From positions 62,001 through 126,000 of the forward strand of contig NZ_JAQAGY010000016.1 in the NCBI RefSeq assembly GCF_027533645.1: 64,000 nt of DNA. Direction: 5' to 3'. The position numbers and the translations under genes are program-made. The notes beneath the pieces are model-generated. The model saw only the letters and a program-made list of their open reading frames with translations, made no database searches and was not told the DNA's origin. The DNA is from Paenibacillus caseinilyticus (GTDB lineage: Bacteria; Bacillota; Bacilli; Paenibacillales; NBRC-103111). Below are positions 6,939-14,587 of this stretch, piece by piece; position 1 is the stretch's first letter, and the number at the start of each line of letters is the position of its first letter.

Positions 6939-8459
6939 ATGAACCACCGTTTGAAAGCGCTTGTATTATCGTCTCTGGCCGTGTCGCTTGCAGCCGGCTG
7001 TTCGAACTCGGCCGGAACGCAGCAGCCGGCCGCATCGGGTGGAACGGAAGCGAAGAAAGGCCCTACGCCGATTACGATGATGGCTAACCTGCATACGCCG
7101 GAGGTGCCCAATCCCGAGATCGAGAAGATGATCGAAGAGAAGACAGGCACCGACCTGACGATCCAGTGGGTGCCGGACGGCAGCTATGACGAGAAGCTCA
7201 ATGCCGCATTTGCAACCGGTACGCTTCCGCAGGCGGTCTTCCTGCGCAATCAGACCTCGCTCGTTACGCTGAGGGATGCTTTCCGGAATAATCAATTTTG
7301 GGAGATCGGGCCGTACTTGAAGGATTATCCGAACCTGAAGAACCTGGATCCTAAGATTTTGAACAATACCTCCGTAGACGGAAAAGTGTATACGCTTTAT
7401 CAGGAAAGGCCTTGGTCCCGTCAAGGGGTCATCTATCGTAAAGATTGGGCGGACGCCCTCGGTCTCGCCGCTCCCAAAACGATTGATGATTTGTACAAGA
7501 TGGCGAAAGCGTTTACGGAGAACGATCCGGACAAGAACGGCAAGAAAGATACGATCGGCATCACCGACCGCAATGACCTCATCTACGGCGCATTCAAGAC
7601 GGTATCGTCATACTTCGGCACGCCGAACAATTGGGGCGTGAAGGATGATGCGATCTATCCGGAATTCGAAGATCCGGCTTACCTGGAGACGATGAAGTGG
7701 TTCCAGGGGCTGTTCAAGGACGGAGCGATCAACAAGGATTTCCCGGTGACAAGCAAGACGGACCAGCAGAACCTGTTCACCACAGGCAAGGCCGGCATCT
7801 ATATCGGATCGCTGCCGGATGTGCTGACGCTGCATCAGAAGCTCGCTGCAGTGAATCCGAACGCGGTGCTTGAAGTGGCGAACCGCATCGAAGGACCGAA
7901 GGGTCCCGGCATCTGGGCGCTCCCGGGGTTCGTCTCCGGCGTCATCTTCCCCAAATCGGCCGTGAAGACGGAAGCGGAGCTGAAGGACATCCTGGCTTAC
8001 TTCGACAAGCTCATGGTTCCGGAGACGGCGAATCTGCTCTTCTTCGGCCAGGAAGGCAAGCACTATACGATCCAGGACGGCAAAGCGATGATCACAAACG
8101 ACCTGAAGCTGTGGGAGCGCGATGTGAAGCCGTACCAGGCGATGCAGATCGGCGGCGAGAGCACGGTCAAGATGCTGACCTCCGGCTTCACGCTGCCGGT
8201 GCGGACGAAGGCCGAGGAGCTCGTGAAGGAGAACGAGAAATTCCTGATCCACGATCCGACGCTGCCGCTCGACTCCAAGACTTACACGGAGAAGGGATCG
8301 CGCCTGCAGGAGATCATCAAGGATGCCAGCTACAAGTTCATGCTGGGCAGCATCGACGAAGCCGGCTTCAAGAAGGAAGTGGAGCGGTGGAAGAAGGAAG
8401 GCGGAGCGAAGATCATCGAGGAATTCACCGCTTCGTATAAAGCTGTGAACAAGAAGTAG
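6939..8459 (+). CDS. Extracellular solute-binding lipoprotein of a carbohydrate ABC transporter (orphan)
   Basis: 506 residues. Signal peptide with lipobox LAAGC, so cleaved and lipidated at Cys21. The mature part is a family 1 (LplA-type) substrate-binding protein. DPDKNGKKDTIG near residue 195 is an EF-hand-like calcium loop seen in oligosaccharide-binding members of this family. AGGGGGAG precedes the ATG. It is nearly co-linear with the binding protein at 42411-43937, sharing long identical blocks including SYDEKLNA.FATGTLPQA and the segment around SKTDQQNLF. Unlike that paralogue it has no permease genes next to it, so it probably works with permeases elsewhere, perhaps those at 44029-45897. 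The ligand is not known; a pectin-type oligosaccharide is an inference from the paralogue. Confidence 0.88.
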   Translation: MNHRLKALVLSSLAVSLAAGCSNSAGTQQPAASGGTEAKKGPTPITMMANLHTPEVPNPEIEKMIEEKTGTDLTIQWVPDGSYDEKLNAAFATGTLPQAVFLRNQTSLVTLRDAFRNNQFWEIGPYLKDYPNLKNLDPKILNNTSVDGKVYTLYQERPWSRQGVIYRKDWADALGLAAPKTIDDLYKMAKAFTENDPDKNGKKDTIGITDRNDLIYGAFKTVSSYFGTPNNWGVKDDAIYPEFEDPAYLETMKWFQGLFKDGAINKDFPVTSKTDQQNLFTTGKAGIYIGSLPDVLTLHQKLAAVNPNAVLEVANRIEGPKGPGIWALPGFVSGVIFPKSAVKTEAELKDILAYFDKLMVPETANLLFFGQEGKHYTIQDGKAMITNDLKLWERDVKPYQAMQIGGESTVKMLTSGFTLPVRTKAEELVKENEKFLIHDPTLPLDSKTYTEKGSRLQEIIKDASYKFMLGSIDEAGFKKEVERWKKEGGAKIIEEFTASYKAVNKK

Positions 8460-8481
8460 GCCGCGGCGTCAGCCAGCAGAG

Positions 8482-8518
8482 CGAAGAGCAGCAGGGACCT
8501 TCTCCCTGCTGCTCTTCG
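8482..8518 (+). terminator. Strong hairpin after the orphan binding-protein gene
   Basis: CGAAGAGCAGCAGGGA (8482-8497) pairs perfectly with TCCCTGCTGCTCTTCG (8503-8518), loop CCTTC. There is no T-run after it, so termination or mRNA 3'-end protection are both possible. Confidence 0.65.
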
Positions 8519-8659
8519 TCTGCTGTGCAAAGGGATGGCGGTTAGGTTCGGCCCTCGGTCCGAAGTTCCACTATGTGCAGAGTAAGGATGGGCAGCCCGG
8601 CACCATGCCGCCAGCGCTGCAGGGGGGAACAGGATAAGCTGCGGTCTGCGCGAATCCCC

Positions 8660-9625
8660 TCAGGCGCCCGCGGACAGCCGCGTCCAGAGCCCGGGCGGGA
8701 TGCGGACCGGCTCCTTCGGCAGCCGCGACGGTTCGAAGCAGGCGACGAGCTCCTGCGCCGAGGCAGGCTCGGGGCGGTCCAGCAGCCCCGCGAGGTGCGC
8801 GAGCGATCCGAGCAGCCGCTGGGGCGGCAGACCGGCAGAGCGCAGGGCCGCCAGCGACAGGCTGCGGTCGCGCTTCGACAGCCGGCTGCCGTCCGGTGCG
8901 CAGAGCAGCGGCACGTGATGGTACGCGGGCGGCTGCAGGCCAAGCGCCTCGCAGAGGAGCAGCTGCCTTGGCGTGGAGTCGAGCAGATCGGCGCCGCGGA
9001 GCACATCGGTGATGCCCATCGCGGCATCGTCCACGGTCACGGCCAGCTGGTAGCTGTACAGGCCGTCCGCCCGCTGCACGACGAAATCGCCGAGGCTCCC
9101 GGCGGGAATCCGCTGCTCCCCCGCCAGGCCGTCGGTGAAGGCCGAGTCGCGCGCCGGCACCGCGAAGCGGAGGGAGGGCGCCTTGCGGGCGGTCCGCCGC
9201 TGCCGCTCCGCTTCCGTGAGGTGCCGGCAGCGTCCGGGATAGGCGGCTCCTTCGGAGGCCAGCCCATGCGGGGCCCGGGCCACGGCCGACAGCTCGGCGC
9301 GGCTGCAGTAGCAGGGGTACAGCCAGCCGCCGCCGGCGAGGCTGCGTGCAGCCTCCGCATAGGCAGCGAGACGTCCGCTCTGCTCGTACGGCGCCGAGGG
9401 ACCGGATGAGCCGGGACCTTCGTCCCAATCGAGGCCGAGCCAGATCAGGTCCTGCACCAGCTGCGCTTTGTACTCCGGACGGCAGCGGGGCGTGTCGATG
9501 TCTTCGATGCGCAGCACGAAAGAGCCCCCGGCCTTCCGGATCTGGAGCCAGGCCAGCAGGGCGGTGAAGGCATTGCCGATATGAAGAAGCCCCGAAGGCG
9601 TCGGGGCGAAACGTCCGCGTCTCAT
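8660..9625 (-). CDS. gluQ: Glutamyl-Q tRNA(Asp) synthetase
   Basis: 321 residues, a truncated GluRS paralogue lacking the anticodon-binding domain. [15 protein letters not shown] carries the class I HIGH motif (as HIGN), LRIEDID follows, a zinc-type CYCSR...YPGRC segment lies at about 105-135, and LSKRD is the KMSKS loop. The enzyme activates glutamate and attaches it to queuosine at position 34 of tRNA-Asp. Notably, a tRNA-Asp(GTC) gene, its substrate species, lies 144 bases upstream on the same strand, though separated by a terminator. Start ATG at 9625. Confidence 0.9.
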   Translation of the reverse strand: MRRGRFAPTPSGLLHIGNAFTALLAWLQIRKAGGSFVLRIEDIDTPRCRPEYKAQLVQDLIWLGLDWDEGPGSSGPSAPYEQSGRLAAYAEAARSLAGGGWLYPCYCSRAELSAVARAPHGLASEGAAYPGRCRHLTEAERQRRTARKAPSLRFAVPARDSAFTDGLAGEQRIPAGSLGDFVVQRADGLYSYQLAVTVDDAAMGITDVLRGADLLDSTPRQLLLCEALGLQPPAYHHVPLLCAPDGSRLSKRDRSLSLAALRSAGLPPQRLLGSLAHLAGLLDRPEPASAQELVACFEPSRLPKEPVRIPPGLWTRLSAGA

Positions 9626-9690
9626 CTATCATCACCTCGGGCAGAAGTAAGGGCAGGGAGAAGAAGCTGGAGAAGGAGGCCTAGGTATAG

Positions 9691-9717
9691 CAAAAAGGCA
9701 GGAATAAATTCCTGCCC
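9691..9717 (-). terminator. Rho-independent terminator of the tRNA-Asp transcript
   Basis: Read on the minus strand, GGCAGGAAT pairs with ATTCCTGCC around a 2-base centre and is followed by five T (9692-9696 on the plus strand as A). Confidence 0.85.
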
Positions 9718-9768
9718 GGTTCGTTATACTGTGAAATGAAGCATGCCGGAGTGAACCGGAAAATAAAA

Positions 9769-9845
9769 TGGCGGAGCCGACGGGATTCGAACCCGCGGTC
9801 TCCTGCGTGACAGGCAGGCATGTTAGGCCTCTACACCACGGCTCC
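9769..9845 (-). tRNA. tRNA-Asp (GTC), CCA encoded
   Basis: 77-nt cloverleaf on the minus strand: acceptor GGAGCCG/CGGCTCC, D-arm region with GTGTAGAGGCCTAACA, anticodon arm CCTGC-CTGTCAC-GCAGG with anticodon GTC, T-arm GCGGG-TTCGAAT-CCCGT, discriminator G and a genomically encoded CCA. G34 is the base replaced by queuosine, the site used by GluQ encoded just downstream. It has its own promoter (9884-9912) and terminator (9691-9717). Confidence 0.97.
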
Positions 9846-9883
9846 GCGTTTAGAAATGTCCGTGTTTCTTTTGGACAAGGAGT

Positions 9884-9912
9884 ATCATAGCATAACATGG
9901 GAATTCTGGCAA
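9884..9912 (-). promoter_or_regulatory. Promoter of tRNA-Asp
   Basis: On the minus strand, -35 TTGCCA (9912-9907), 17-bp spacer, -10 TATGAT (9889-9884). Confidence 0.8.
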
Positions 9913-10175
9913 TAGCCAATAGCCCGGCCTCCTTTTATGAGCACGAATACCTATTCTTTCTTCCAGGCTGGTCTGCTGCTATACCTCACATGTTCATGAA
10001 ATGTTCACATTCGTCGAACCATGGCGTTTCTCTCCTAAACTTTCCGGGAGTATAATAGGAGGTACATAGGGTTCCGTACCGGCCTGCTCCTCCACCTCCA
10101 TCATCTACGGGATGAAGAGAGGATCCCTTAGGCGAATACAGACGAACAAGATGGAATGGCGAAGCAGTCCCATCC

Positions 10176-10193
10176 TTGTGAAAAATGTAACAA
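10176..10193. promoter_or_regulatory. Possible Rex (NADH-sensing) operator
   Basis: TTGTGAA-AAAT-GTAACAA resembles the Rex consensus TTGTGAA-N4-TTCACAA with two mismatches in the right half. In Bacillus subtilis the homologous yjlC-ndh operon is a Rex target, which supports the guess. Confidence 0.45.
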
Positions 10194-10269
10194 TTCTAAC
10201 GGGTATTAGGAAGAGAACAGGTAACGCGATACCGGGGGCTACTATTTCCAAGCATAGGAGGACGTTACT

Positions 10270-10716
10270 ATGTCAGAGACATCCAAACAAGCGCTGCTGG
10301 ATAACCCAGGCGCTGAAGTTCAGCCGGCTGTACGCGAGCAGCTCGACGTGCTTGATCAACTGATGAAGCCCGAGGTTCAAGAGTCCTTGACCGTCCTGGT
10401 CGAGAATCTGCCGAAGCTCGCAGAGATGGTTACGCTGCTCACCAAAACGTATGATATTGTACAGAATGTGGTGACAGACAAGGTTCTGATCGAAGATATC
10501 AAGGGCGGCGTGGAAGAATTCGTGAAGCCGATCGGCGAGAAAGCGAAAGGCCTGGCGGCAGCGGCGATTGAAGCCAACGACCGTACCCAGGTTGAAGCAT
10601 CCACGGTAGGCCTCTTCGGCATCCTGAAGATGCTCAAGGATCCTCAGGTACAGAAGACCCTGCGCTTTGCACAGGCATTTCTTGAAGTTGTTGGCGAGAA
10701 GAATCAGCAGCGCTAA
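10270..10716 (+). CDS. DUF1641 domain protein (YjlC-like)
   Basis: 148 residues, acidic and mostly helical, with the DUF1641 core in the middle (KPEVQESLTVLVENLPKLAEMV, then GLFGILKMLKDPQVQKTLRF near the C-terminus). No catalytic residues are evident. Its position 31 bases before a type II NADH dehydrogenase reproduces the yjlC-ndh arrangement of Bacillus subtilis, suggesting an accessory or anchoring role for the dehydrogenase; the molecular function is not known. AGGAGG lies 7 bases before the ATG at 10270. Confidence 0.85.
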   Translation: MSETSKQALLDNPGAEVQPAVREQLDVLDQLMKPEVQESLTVLVENLPKLAEMVTLLTKTYDIVQNVVTDKVLIEDIKGGVEEFVKPIGEKAKGLAAAAIEANDRTQVEASTVGLFGILKMLKDPQVQKTLRFAQAFLEVVGEKNQQR

Positions 10717-10747
10717 TATCGTTTGAAACGAGGACGGGAGGATACGT

Positions 10748-11926
10748 ATGTCGAAGCAAATTTTGATCCTGGGCGGCGGTTATGGCGGCCTGCTCAGCGC
10801 CACGACGCTGCGTAAGTACATGTCGGCGGAAGAAGCAACCATTACGGTGATCAACAAGACACCTGCGCACCAAATCATTACTGAACTGCACCGCCTCGCG
10901 GCAGGCAATGTGGTAGAGAAGAATGTCGCTCTGCCGCTGGAGAAGCTGCTGCGCGGGCAGGAAGTCGATCTGCGGATCGACGCGGTAGAGAAGATCGAGC
11001 TCGAGCAGAAGCAGGTGCTTCTCGCGAGCGGCAAGACGCTCTCCTACGATATTCTGGTGATTGCGCTCGGCAGCGAGACGGCTTACTTCGGTATCCCGGG
11101 TCTGCAGGAGCACAGCTTCACGCTGAAGTCGGTTGCGGACGCGAACCGTCTGCGCACCCATGTGGAAGCGCGCATCGATGCTTATGCCAAGTCGAAGGAC
11201 AAAGCGGACGCGACCTTCGTCGTGGGCGGCGGCGGTCTGACGGGCATCGAGCTTGTGGGCGAATTCGCCGACATGCTGCCTGAGCTGTGCCGCAAGAAGG
11301 GCGTAGACTTTAACGACATCTCCATTTACTGTGTCGAAGCAGGTCCGTCGATTCTGGCCGGCTTTGCTCCAGAGCTTGTGGAGCGTGCGCAGACTTCCCT
11401 GGCGAAGCGCGGCGTACAGTTCCTGACCGGTGTAGCCATCACCGAGATGACGGCTACGACCGTTCACCTCAAGGACGGCAGCGCGATCGATACGAATACG
11501 CTGGTATGGACCGGCGGCGTGCAGGGTAATTCCGTTGTCGCGGGCTGCGGCATCGAAGTGAACCGCGGCCGTGCAACGGTGACGGAAGGACTGCAGTCCA
11601 CTTCCCACCCGGATGTGTTCCTCGCCGGTGACTCCGCTGTCGTGTTCGGCAGCGAAGGCCGCCCGTATCCTCCGACGGCACAACTTGCTTGGCAGATGGG
11701 CGAGACGATTGGCTACAACATCTTCGCTTACCTGAACGGCGCTCCGATGGATCCGTTCACACCGGTATTCTCCGGTACGCTGGCAAGCCTGGGCCGCAAA
11801 GATGCGATCGGTACGATCGGTGCGAACCAGACCCGCCTGAAGGGGCTCCCTGCCTCGATGATGAAGGAAGCGAGCAACATGCGCTACCTGTCGCACATCA
11901 AAGGCCTCTTTACCCTCGCTTACTAA
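10748..11926 (+). CDS. ndh: Type II NADH dehydrogenase (NAD(P)/FAD-dependent oxidoreductase)
   Basis: 392 residues. FAD Rossmann motif LILGGGYGGL at the N-terminus, NADH-binding motif VVGGGGLTGIELVGE at about 158-172, and the FAD-contacting VFLAGDSAVV followed by PYPPTAQLAWQMG near 295-325, the usual NDH-2 pattern. The enzyme oxidises NADH and reduces menaquinone at the inner face of the membrane without proton pumping. The C-terminal part has only weak amphipathic helices for attachment. It is the second gene of the DUF1641-ndh operon and is followed by three successive terminator-like hairpins. Confidence 0.9.
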   Translation: MSKQILILGGGYGGLLSATTLRKYMSAEEATITVINKTPAHQIITELHRLAAGNVVEKNVALPLEKLLRGQEVDLRIDAVEKIELEQKQVLLASGKTLSYDILVIALGSETAYFGIPGLQEHSFTLKSVADANRLRTHVEARIDAYAKSKDKADATFVVGGGGLTGIELVGEFADMLPELCRKKGVDFNDISIYCVEAGPSILAGFAPELVERAQTSLAKRGVQFLTGVAITEMTATTVHLKDGSAIDTNTLVWTGGVQGNSVVAGCGIEVNRGRATVTEGLQSTSHPDVFLAGDSAVVFGSEGRPYPPTAQLAWQMGETIGYNIFAYLNGAPMDPFTPVFSGTLASLGRKDAIGTIGANQTRLKGLPASMMKEASNMRYLSHIKGLFTLAY

Positions 11927-11962
11927 GAGCGGGCAGCGTCCTTATTCATCATTCGTTAGTCC

Positions 11963-11993
11963 AAAGAGGTACTCGATAAGGGTGCCTCTTTTT
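11963..11993 (+). terminator. Primary terminator of the ndh operon
   Basis: AAAGAGGTACTC (11963-11974) pairs with GGGTGCCTCTTT (11980-11991) over 12 bp including two G-U pairs, then TT. Confidence 0.85.
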
Positions 11994-12007
11994 CTCCCGG
12001 AACCAAA

Positions 12008-12044
12008 CGCTGCCGCCTCTCTCAGAGAGCCGGTGGCGTTTTTT
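12008..12044 (+). terminator. Second tandem terminator after ndh
   Basis: CGCTGCC (12008-12014) pairs with GGTGGCG (12032-12038), inner CTCT/AGAG, followed by six T. Confidence 0.7.
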
Positions 12045-12062
12045 AATAACTCAGAGGACAGC

Positions 12063-12098
12063 GTATCTGTTTCCCAGTTAGTGGGGAACGGGTATTTT
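12063..12098 (+). terminator. Third tandem terminator-like hairpin after ndh
   Basis: ATCTGTTTCCC pairs with GGGGAACGGGT (three G-U pairs) across AGTTAGT and is followed by five T. Confidence 0.55.
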
Positions 12099-12112
12099 TC
12101 TAAATACTAGAA

Positions 12113-12200
12113 CTTATATCTCACCAGAGCTAGCTCGATCCTGTAATCTTGTATTTCTTATAAACGCGCGTCGTCCTTTAAAGTACGGCGAAGCCGTTTA
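12113..12200. repeat. Dispersed intergenic repeat, copy B
   Basis: Full-length partner of copy A (1725-1811): shared TTATATCT, CTCGATCCT, CTTGTATTT-CTTATAAA, TCGTCCTTTAAA and a terminal hairpin ACGGC-gaa-GCCGT followed by TT. Its left end also matches copy C (55326-55352). Confidence 0.65.
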
Positions 12201-12230
12201 TCTCGTTTGTTGTTCCCTTTTAGGTCTTTG

Positions 12231-12267
12231 TGACTTATGATAAAGAGAAGAATTAGGTCATAAGTCA
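12231..12267. promoter_or_regulatory. Inverted repeat upstream of the HD-GYP gene
   Basis: TGACTTATGA (12231-12240) and TCATAAGTCA (12258-12267) are perfect inverted repeats 17 bases apart, ending 25 bases before the start codon. It could be an operator or an mRNA hairpin controlling translation; no T-run follows. Confidence 0.45.
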
Positions 12268-12292
12268 TAATGATGGGAGTGCGGAGACTTCT

Positions 12293-13759
12293 ATGATATA
12301 CCGCCCATGGTTTGGTCCTGCTGCAGCGATGCTTCTTCCTTATCTGCTCTTCGAAGCCGTCCGCCGAAGCCCTGATCTCGATACCGAGCTGCCCATGCCG
12401 CATGGGCATTTCTATATTGTTTCTTCCGTCTCTCTGCTGGCAGCACTGATTGCTGTAGCCGTCTGGGCCGCTGGGCTGCGAATGCGCAACATACAGGTGA
12501 ATTTCCTGGCGTTGTCGTTCTTGTCCCTGGCCGGCGTATTCTCGGTGCATGGACTCTCCACCCCGAATCTCCTTCTAGGAATAACCCACCTGCCCGGCGT
12601 GACGGCTCCCCTCAGCGTCGCTTTGGCCACCGGCTGGTTGTGGATGTCTTCCCTGCCGGGGGACCATGCCTCGGTAAGGCTCCTCTCCAGATTCCAGGGG
12701 ATACTGCTGCCACTTTGGACCGCCTTCCTGCTCGTTTGCGGGACCTTCGGTATGATGCACCCCCATCTGATTGATGTGCTGCCGCTCAACGTACACCCGT
12801 TTAATATCCTGGCGGCCGTCCTCGTGACCCTATTCAATGGGATTACGATGTTCCGGTATTACCGCTCGTATCTTTATTCGCGCTTCCCGCTGCAGCTTGC
12901 AATCGTATACAGCTGCGGATGGCTGGTTGGCTCGCAGTGGATTATGGTGCTCGGCGAGCCCTGGCGTCTCAGTTGGTGGATGTACCACTTCCTGCTGCTC
13001 GCATCGATGTTCGCTATGGTCTGCGGGCTCTTGAAGCAGTATACGGCGAGCAGCCAGTCGCTGGTGGGAGCGGTACGCTCCCTCTTCACGAACGATCCTG
13101 TCGAGCGGATCACCAGTGCGCTGTCTCCGAGCGTCAAGGCACTGATGGTGGCGACGGAGAAGAAGGACAGCTATACGGCCGGCCATAACTTCCGCGTGAC
13201 GCTCTATGCTATCCAGCTTGCACAGGAACTGAAGCTCGGTCCCGATCTGCTGCGGGCGGTAGCACAGGGCACCATCATCCATGACGTGGGCAAAATCCAC
13301 GTGCCCGATGACATTCTCGGTAAGCCGGGCCGTCTGACGCCCGAGGAGCGGCTGGTCATCGAAACCCACCCCGTCAAGGGATACGACATGTGCCGCAGCC
13401 TCGGCTTTCGTCTGGAGGAGCTTCAGGTCATCCGTTCCCACCATGAGAAGTGGGACGGCAGCGGTTATCCGGACCGGCTGCAGCGCGAGGAGATTCCGCT
13501 GCTCGCCCGGATTGTGGCGGTAGCGGATGTGTACGATGCGCTGACCTCCCAACGCGCCTACCGGCAGGCGATGAGCCATGCGGAAGCGCTGTGCTTCCTC
13601 CGGCAGAACAGCGGAAGCCATTTTGACCCGCAGTGCATTGCGGCTTGGGAGAGCCTGTGTTCCCGCCATCCCGAGAGATATCCTTATACGGCGGAGGTAC
13701 CGTCCGGTAAGCCGGCTCCGGTTGTTCGTTATAATGAATATACGCCTGCCGCAAGATGA
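12293..13759 (+). CDS. Membrane HD-GYP domain protein (predicted cyclic di-GMP phosphodiesterase)
   Basis: 488 residues. About seven or eight hydrophobic helices fill residues 1-250, with no recognisable extracellular sensor fold. The C-terminal half is an HD-GYP domain: EKKDSYTAGHN.R, the metal-binding IIHDVGKIHVP at about 326-336, HHEKWDGSGYPD at about 382-393 with the GYP signature intact, and VAVADVYDALTSQRAYR. Such domains hydrolyse cyclic di-GMP to pGpG or GMP using a two- or three-metal centre. GGAG at about 12284 serves the ATG. The gene follows an inverted repeat and is 66 bp upstream of glpP, with no obvious functional link. Activity is predicted, not shown. Confidence 0.88.
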   Translation: MIYRPWFGPAAAMLLPYLLFEAVRRSPDLDTELPMPHGHFYIVSSVSLLAALIAVAVWAAGLRMRNIQVNFLALSFLSLAGVFSVHGLSTPNLLLGITHLPGVTAPLSVALATGWLWMSSLPGDHASVRLLSRFQGILLPLWTAFLLVCGTFGMMHPHLIDVLPLNVHPFNILAAVLVTLFNGITMFRYYRSYLYSRFPLQLAIVYSCGWLVGSQWIMVLGEPWRLSWWMYHFLLLASMFAMVCGLLKQYTASSQSLVGAVRSLFTNDPVERITSALSPSVKALMVATEKKDSYTAGHNFRVTLYAIQLAQELKLGPDLLRAVAQGTIIHDVGKIHVPDDILGKPGRLTPEERLVIETHPVKGYDMCRSLGFRLEELQVIRSHHEKWDGSGYPDRLQREEIPLLARIVAVADVYDALTSQRAYRQAMSHAEALCFLRQNSGSHFDPQCIAAWESLCSRHPERYPYTAEVPSGKPAPVVRYNEYTPAAR

Positions 13760-13825
13760 ATATTGCCAGAACGCCCTTCTTTGGGTATGGTAGGAAGACC
13801 TGCAGAAGGGCGGAGGGAGATCCTT

Positions 13826-14392
13826 ATGGCGTTTCACGGGCAGAAGATTCTGCCGGCGGCCAAGACGATGAAGCAGTTCGAGCGAATGCTGGACAGCTCT
13901 TACGAATACGGCGTGTTCCTTGACACGCATGTGGGGCAGCTGAAGAGCATCTACGCCTTAGCGCGGAGCCATGGCAAGAAGATGTTCCTGCATGCGGACC
14001 TGATCCAGGGGCTGAAGAGCGATGAATACGCGGCGGAGTATCTGTGCCAGGATATTAAGCCGTACGGCTTGATTTCGACCAAAACCAGTGTCATCCTGAA
14101 AGCGAAGCAAAAAGGGATCCAAGCGATTCAGCGGATCTTCCTGCTCGATACGATAGCCCTCGAGAAGAGCTTCACGCTCCTGGAGAAGACGAAGCCGGAT
14201 TATATCGAGGTGCTGCCGGGCGGCATGCCTTCGATTATCGCTGAAGTCCAGCAGCGCAGCGGCATTCCGATCTTCGCGGGCGGGCTGATCCGTACCGTCG
14301 ATGATGTGGAGCGGGCCCTGGAAGCCGGGGCCACGGCAGTGACCACTTCGAACGAAGCGTTGTTCAAATATTATAATGGCCGATCCTCATGA
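13826..14392 (+). CDS. glpP: Glycerol-3-phosphate-responsive antiterminator GlpP
   Basis: 188 residues, typical for GlpP. The TIM-barrel-like protein shows [41 protein letters not shown] and [29 protein letters not shown], the last forming the phosphate-binding end that senses glycerol 3-phosphate. It binds leader mRNA of glp operons and prevents termination. ATG at 13826 follows GGAGGGAG; an upstream in-frame start at 13763 lacks a site. Two leaders with GlpP-type terminators occur nearby (14459-14544 and 16998-17089). A 12-bp hairpin (14387-14413) covers the stop codon. Confidence 0.93.
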   Translation: MAFHGQKILPAAKTMKQFERMLDSSYEYGVFLDTHVGQLKSIYALARSHGKKMFLHADLIQGLKSDEYAAEYLCQDIKPYGLISTKTSVILKAKQKGIQAIQRIFLLDTIALEKSFTLLEKTKPDYIEVLPGGMPSIIAEVQQRSGIPIFAGGLIRTVDDVERALEAGATAVTTSNEALFKYYNGRSS

Positions 14393-14423
14393 AGAAGAAA
14401 GTCTTCTTCATGAAAACTTCATA

Positions 14424-14452
14424 TTGACATCGCTTACATCCCGTATTATGAT
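14424..14452 (+). promoter_or_regulatory. glpFK promoter
   Basis: -35 TTGACA (14424-14429), 17-bp spacer, -10 TATGAT (14447-14452). Predicted transcript start at AAGTTAATA, 14459. Confidence 0.8.
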
Positions 14453-14458
14453 GTCACT

Positions 14459-14544
14459 AAGTTAATAACCGTGACGGAGACTTAGAGAGCCACAACATCG
14501 CATCCTCTGCTTGCAGGAGGATCTTTGTTGGGGCTCTCTTTTTC
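14459..14544 (+). promoter_or_regulatory. GlpP-controlled leader with attenuator terminator before glpF
   Basis: The leader opens with AAGTTAATA, 8 bases, GGAGA, 4 bases, GAGAG, the same spacing as the glpD leader. AGAGAGCC (14484-14491) plus CAACA pairs with TGTTG and GGCTCTCT (14526-14539), closing an inner ATCCTC/GAGGAT stem, followed by a T-run to 14544. GlpP with glycerol 3-phosphate should prevent this termination. Confidence 0.8.
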
Positions 14545-14587
14545 TTTGGCAGCGGATGATGGACTTATATTAGAGGAGGATGAGTTC

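Larger units (their letters stand above)
9846..10269. other. Control region between tRNA-Asp and the DUF1641-ndh operon
   Basis: Besides the tRNA promoter it contains TTCATG-N5-TTCACA (9993-10009), a direct repeat with 11-bp period like OmpR-class sites; a TATAAT at 10051-10056 with a weak -35, overlapping GTTTCT-N15-GGGAGT (10025-10051) that loosely resembles a SigB promoter; a G/C-rich inverted repeat GGAGG..CCTCC near 10058-10100; and a Rex-like site at 10176. The leader is therefore about 200 nt long. No gene supported. Confidence 0.45.
11927..12292. other. Intergenic region with three terminators, repeat copy and an inverted repeat
   Basis: Holds terminator hairpins at 11963-11993, 12008-12044 and 12063-12098, copy B of the dispersed repeat (12113-12200) and a 10-bp inverted repeat before the HD-GYP gene (12231-12267). 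No gene seen. Confidence 0.6.

Noticed and set aside
9632..9919. 95-codon minus-strand frame across tRNA-Asp
   Set aside because: It is a read-through of the tRNA, its promoter and its terminator.
10112..10363. 83-codon frame before the DUF1641 gene
   Set aside because: It overlaps the real start in another frame and lies in the leader region; no site precedes it.
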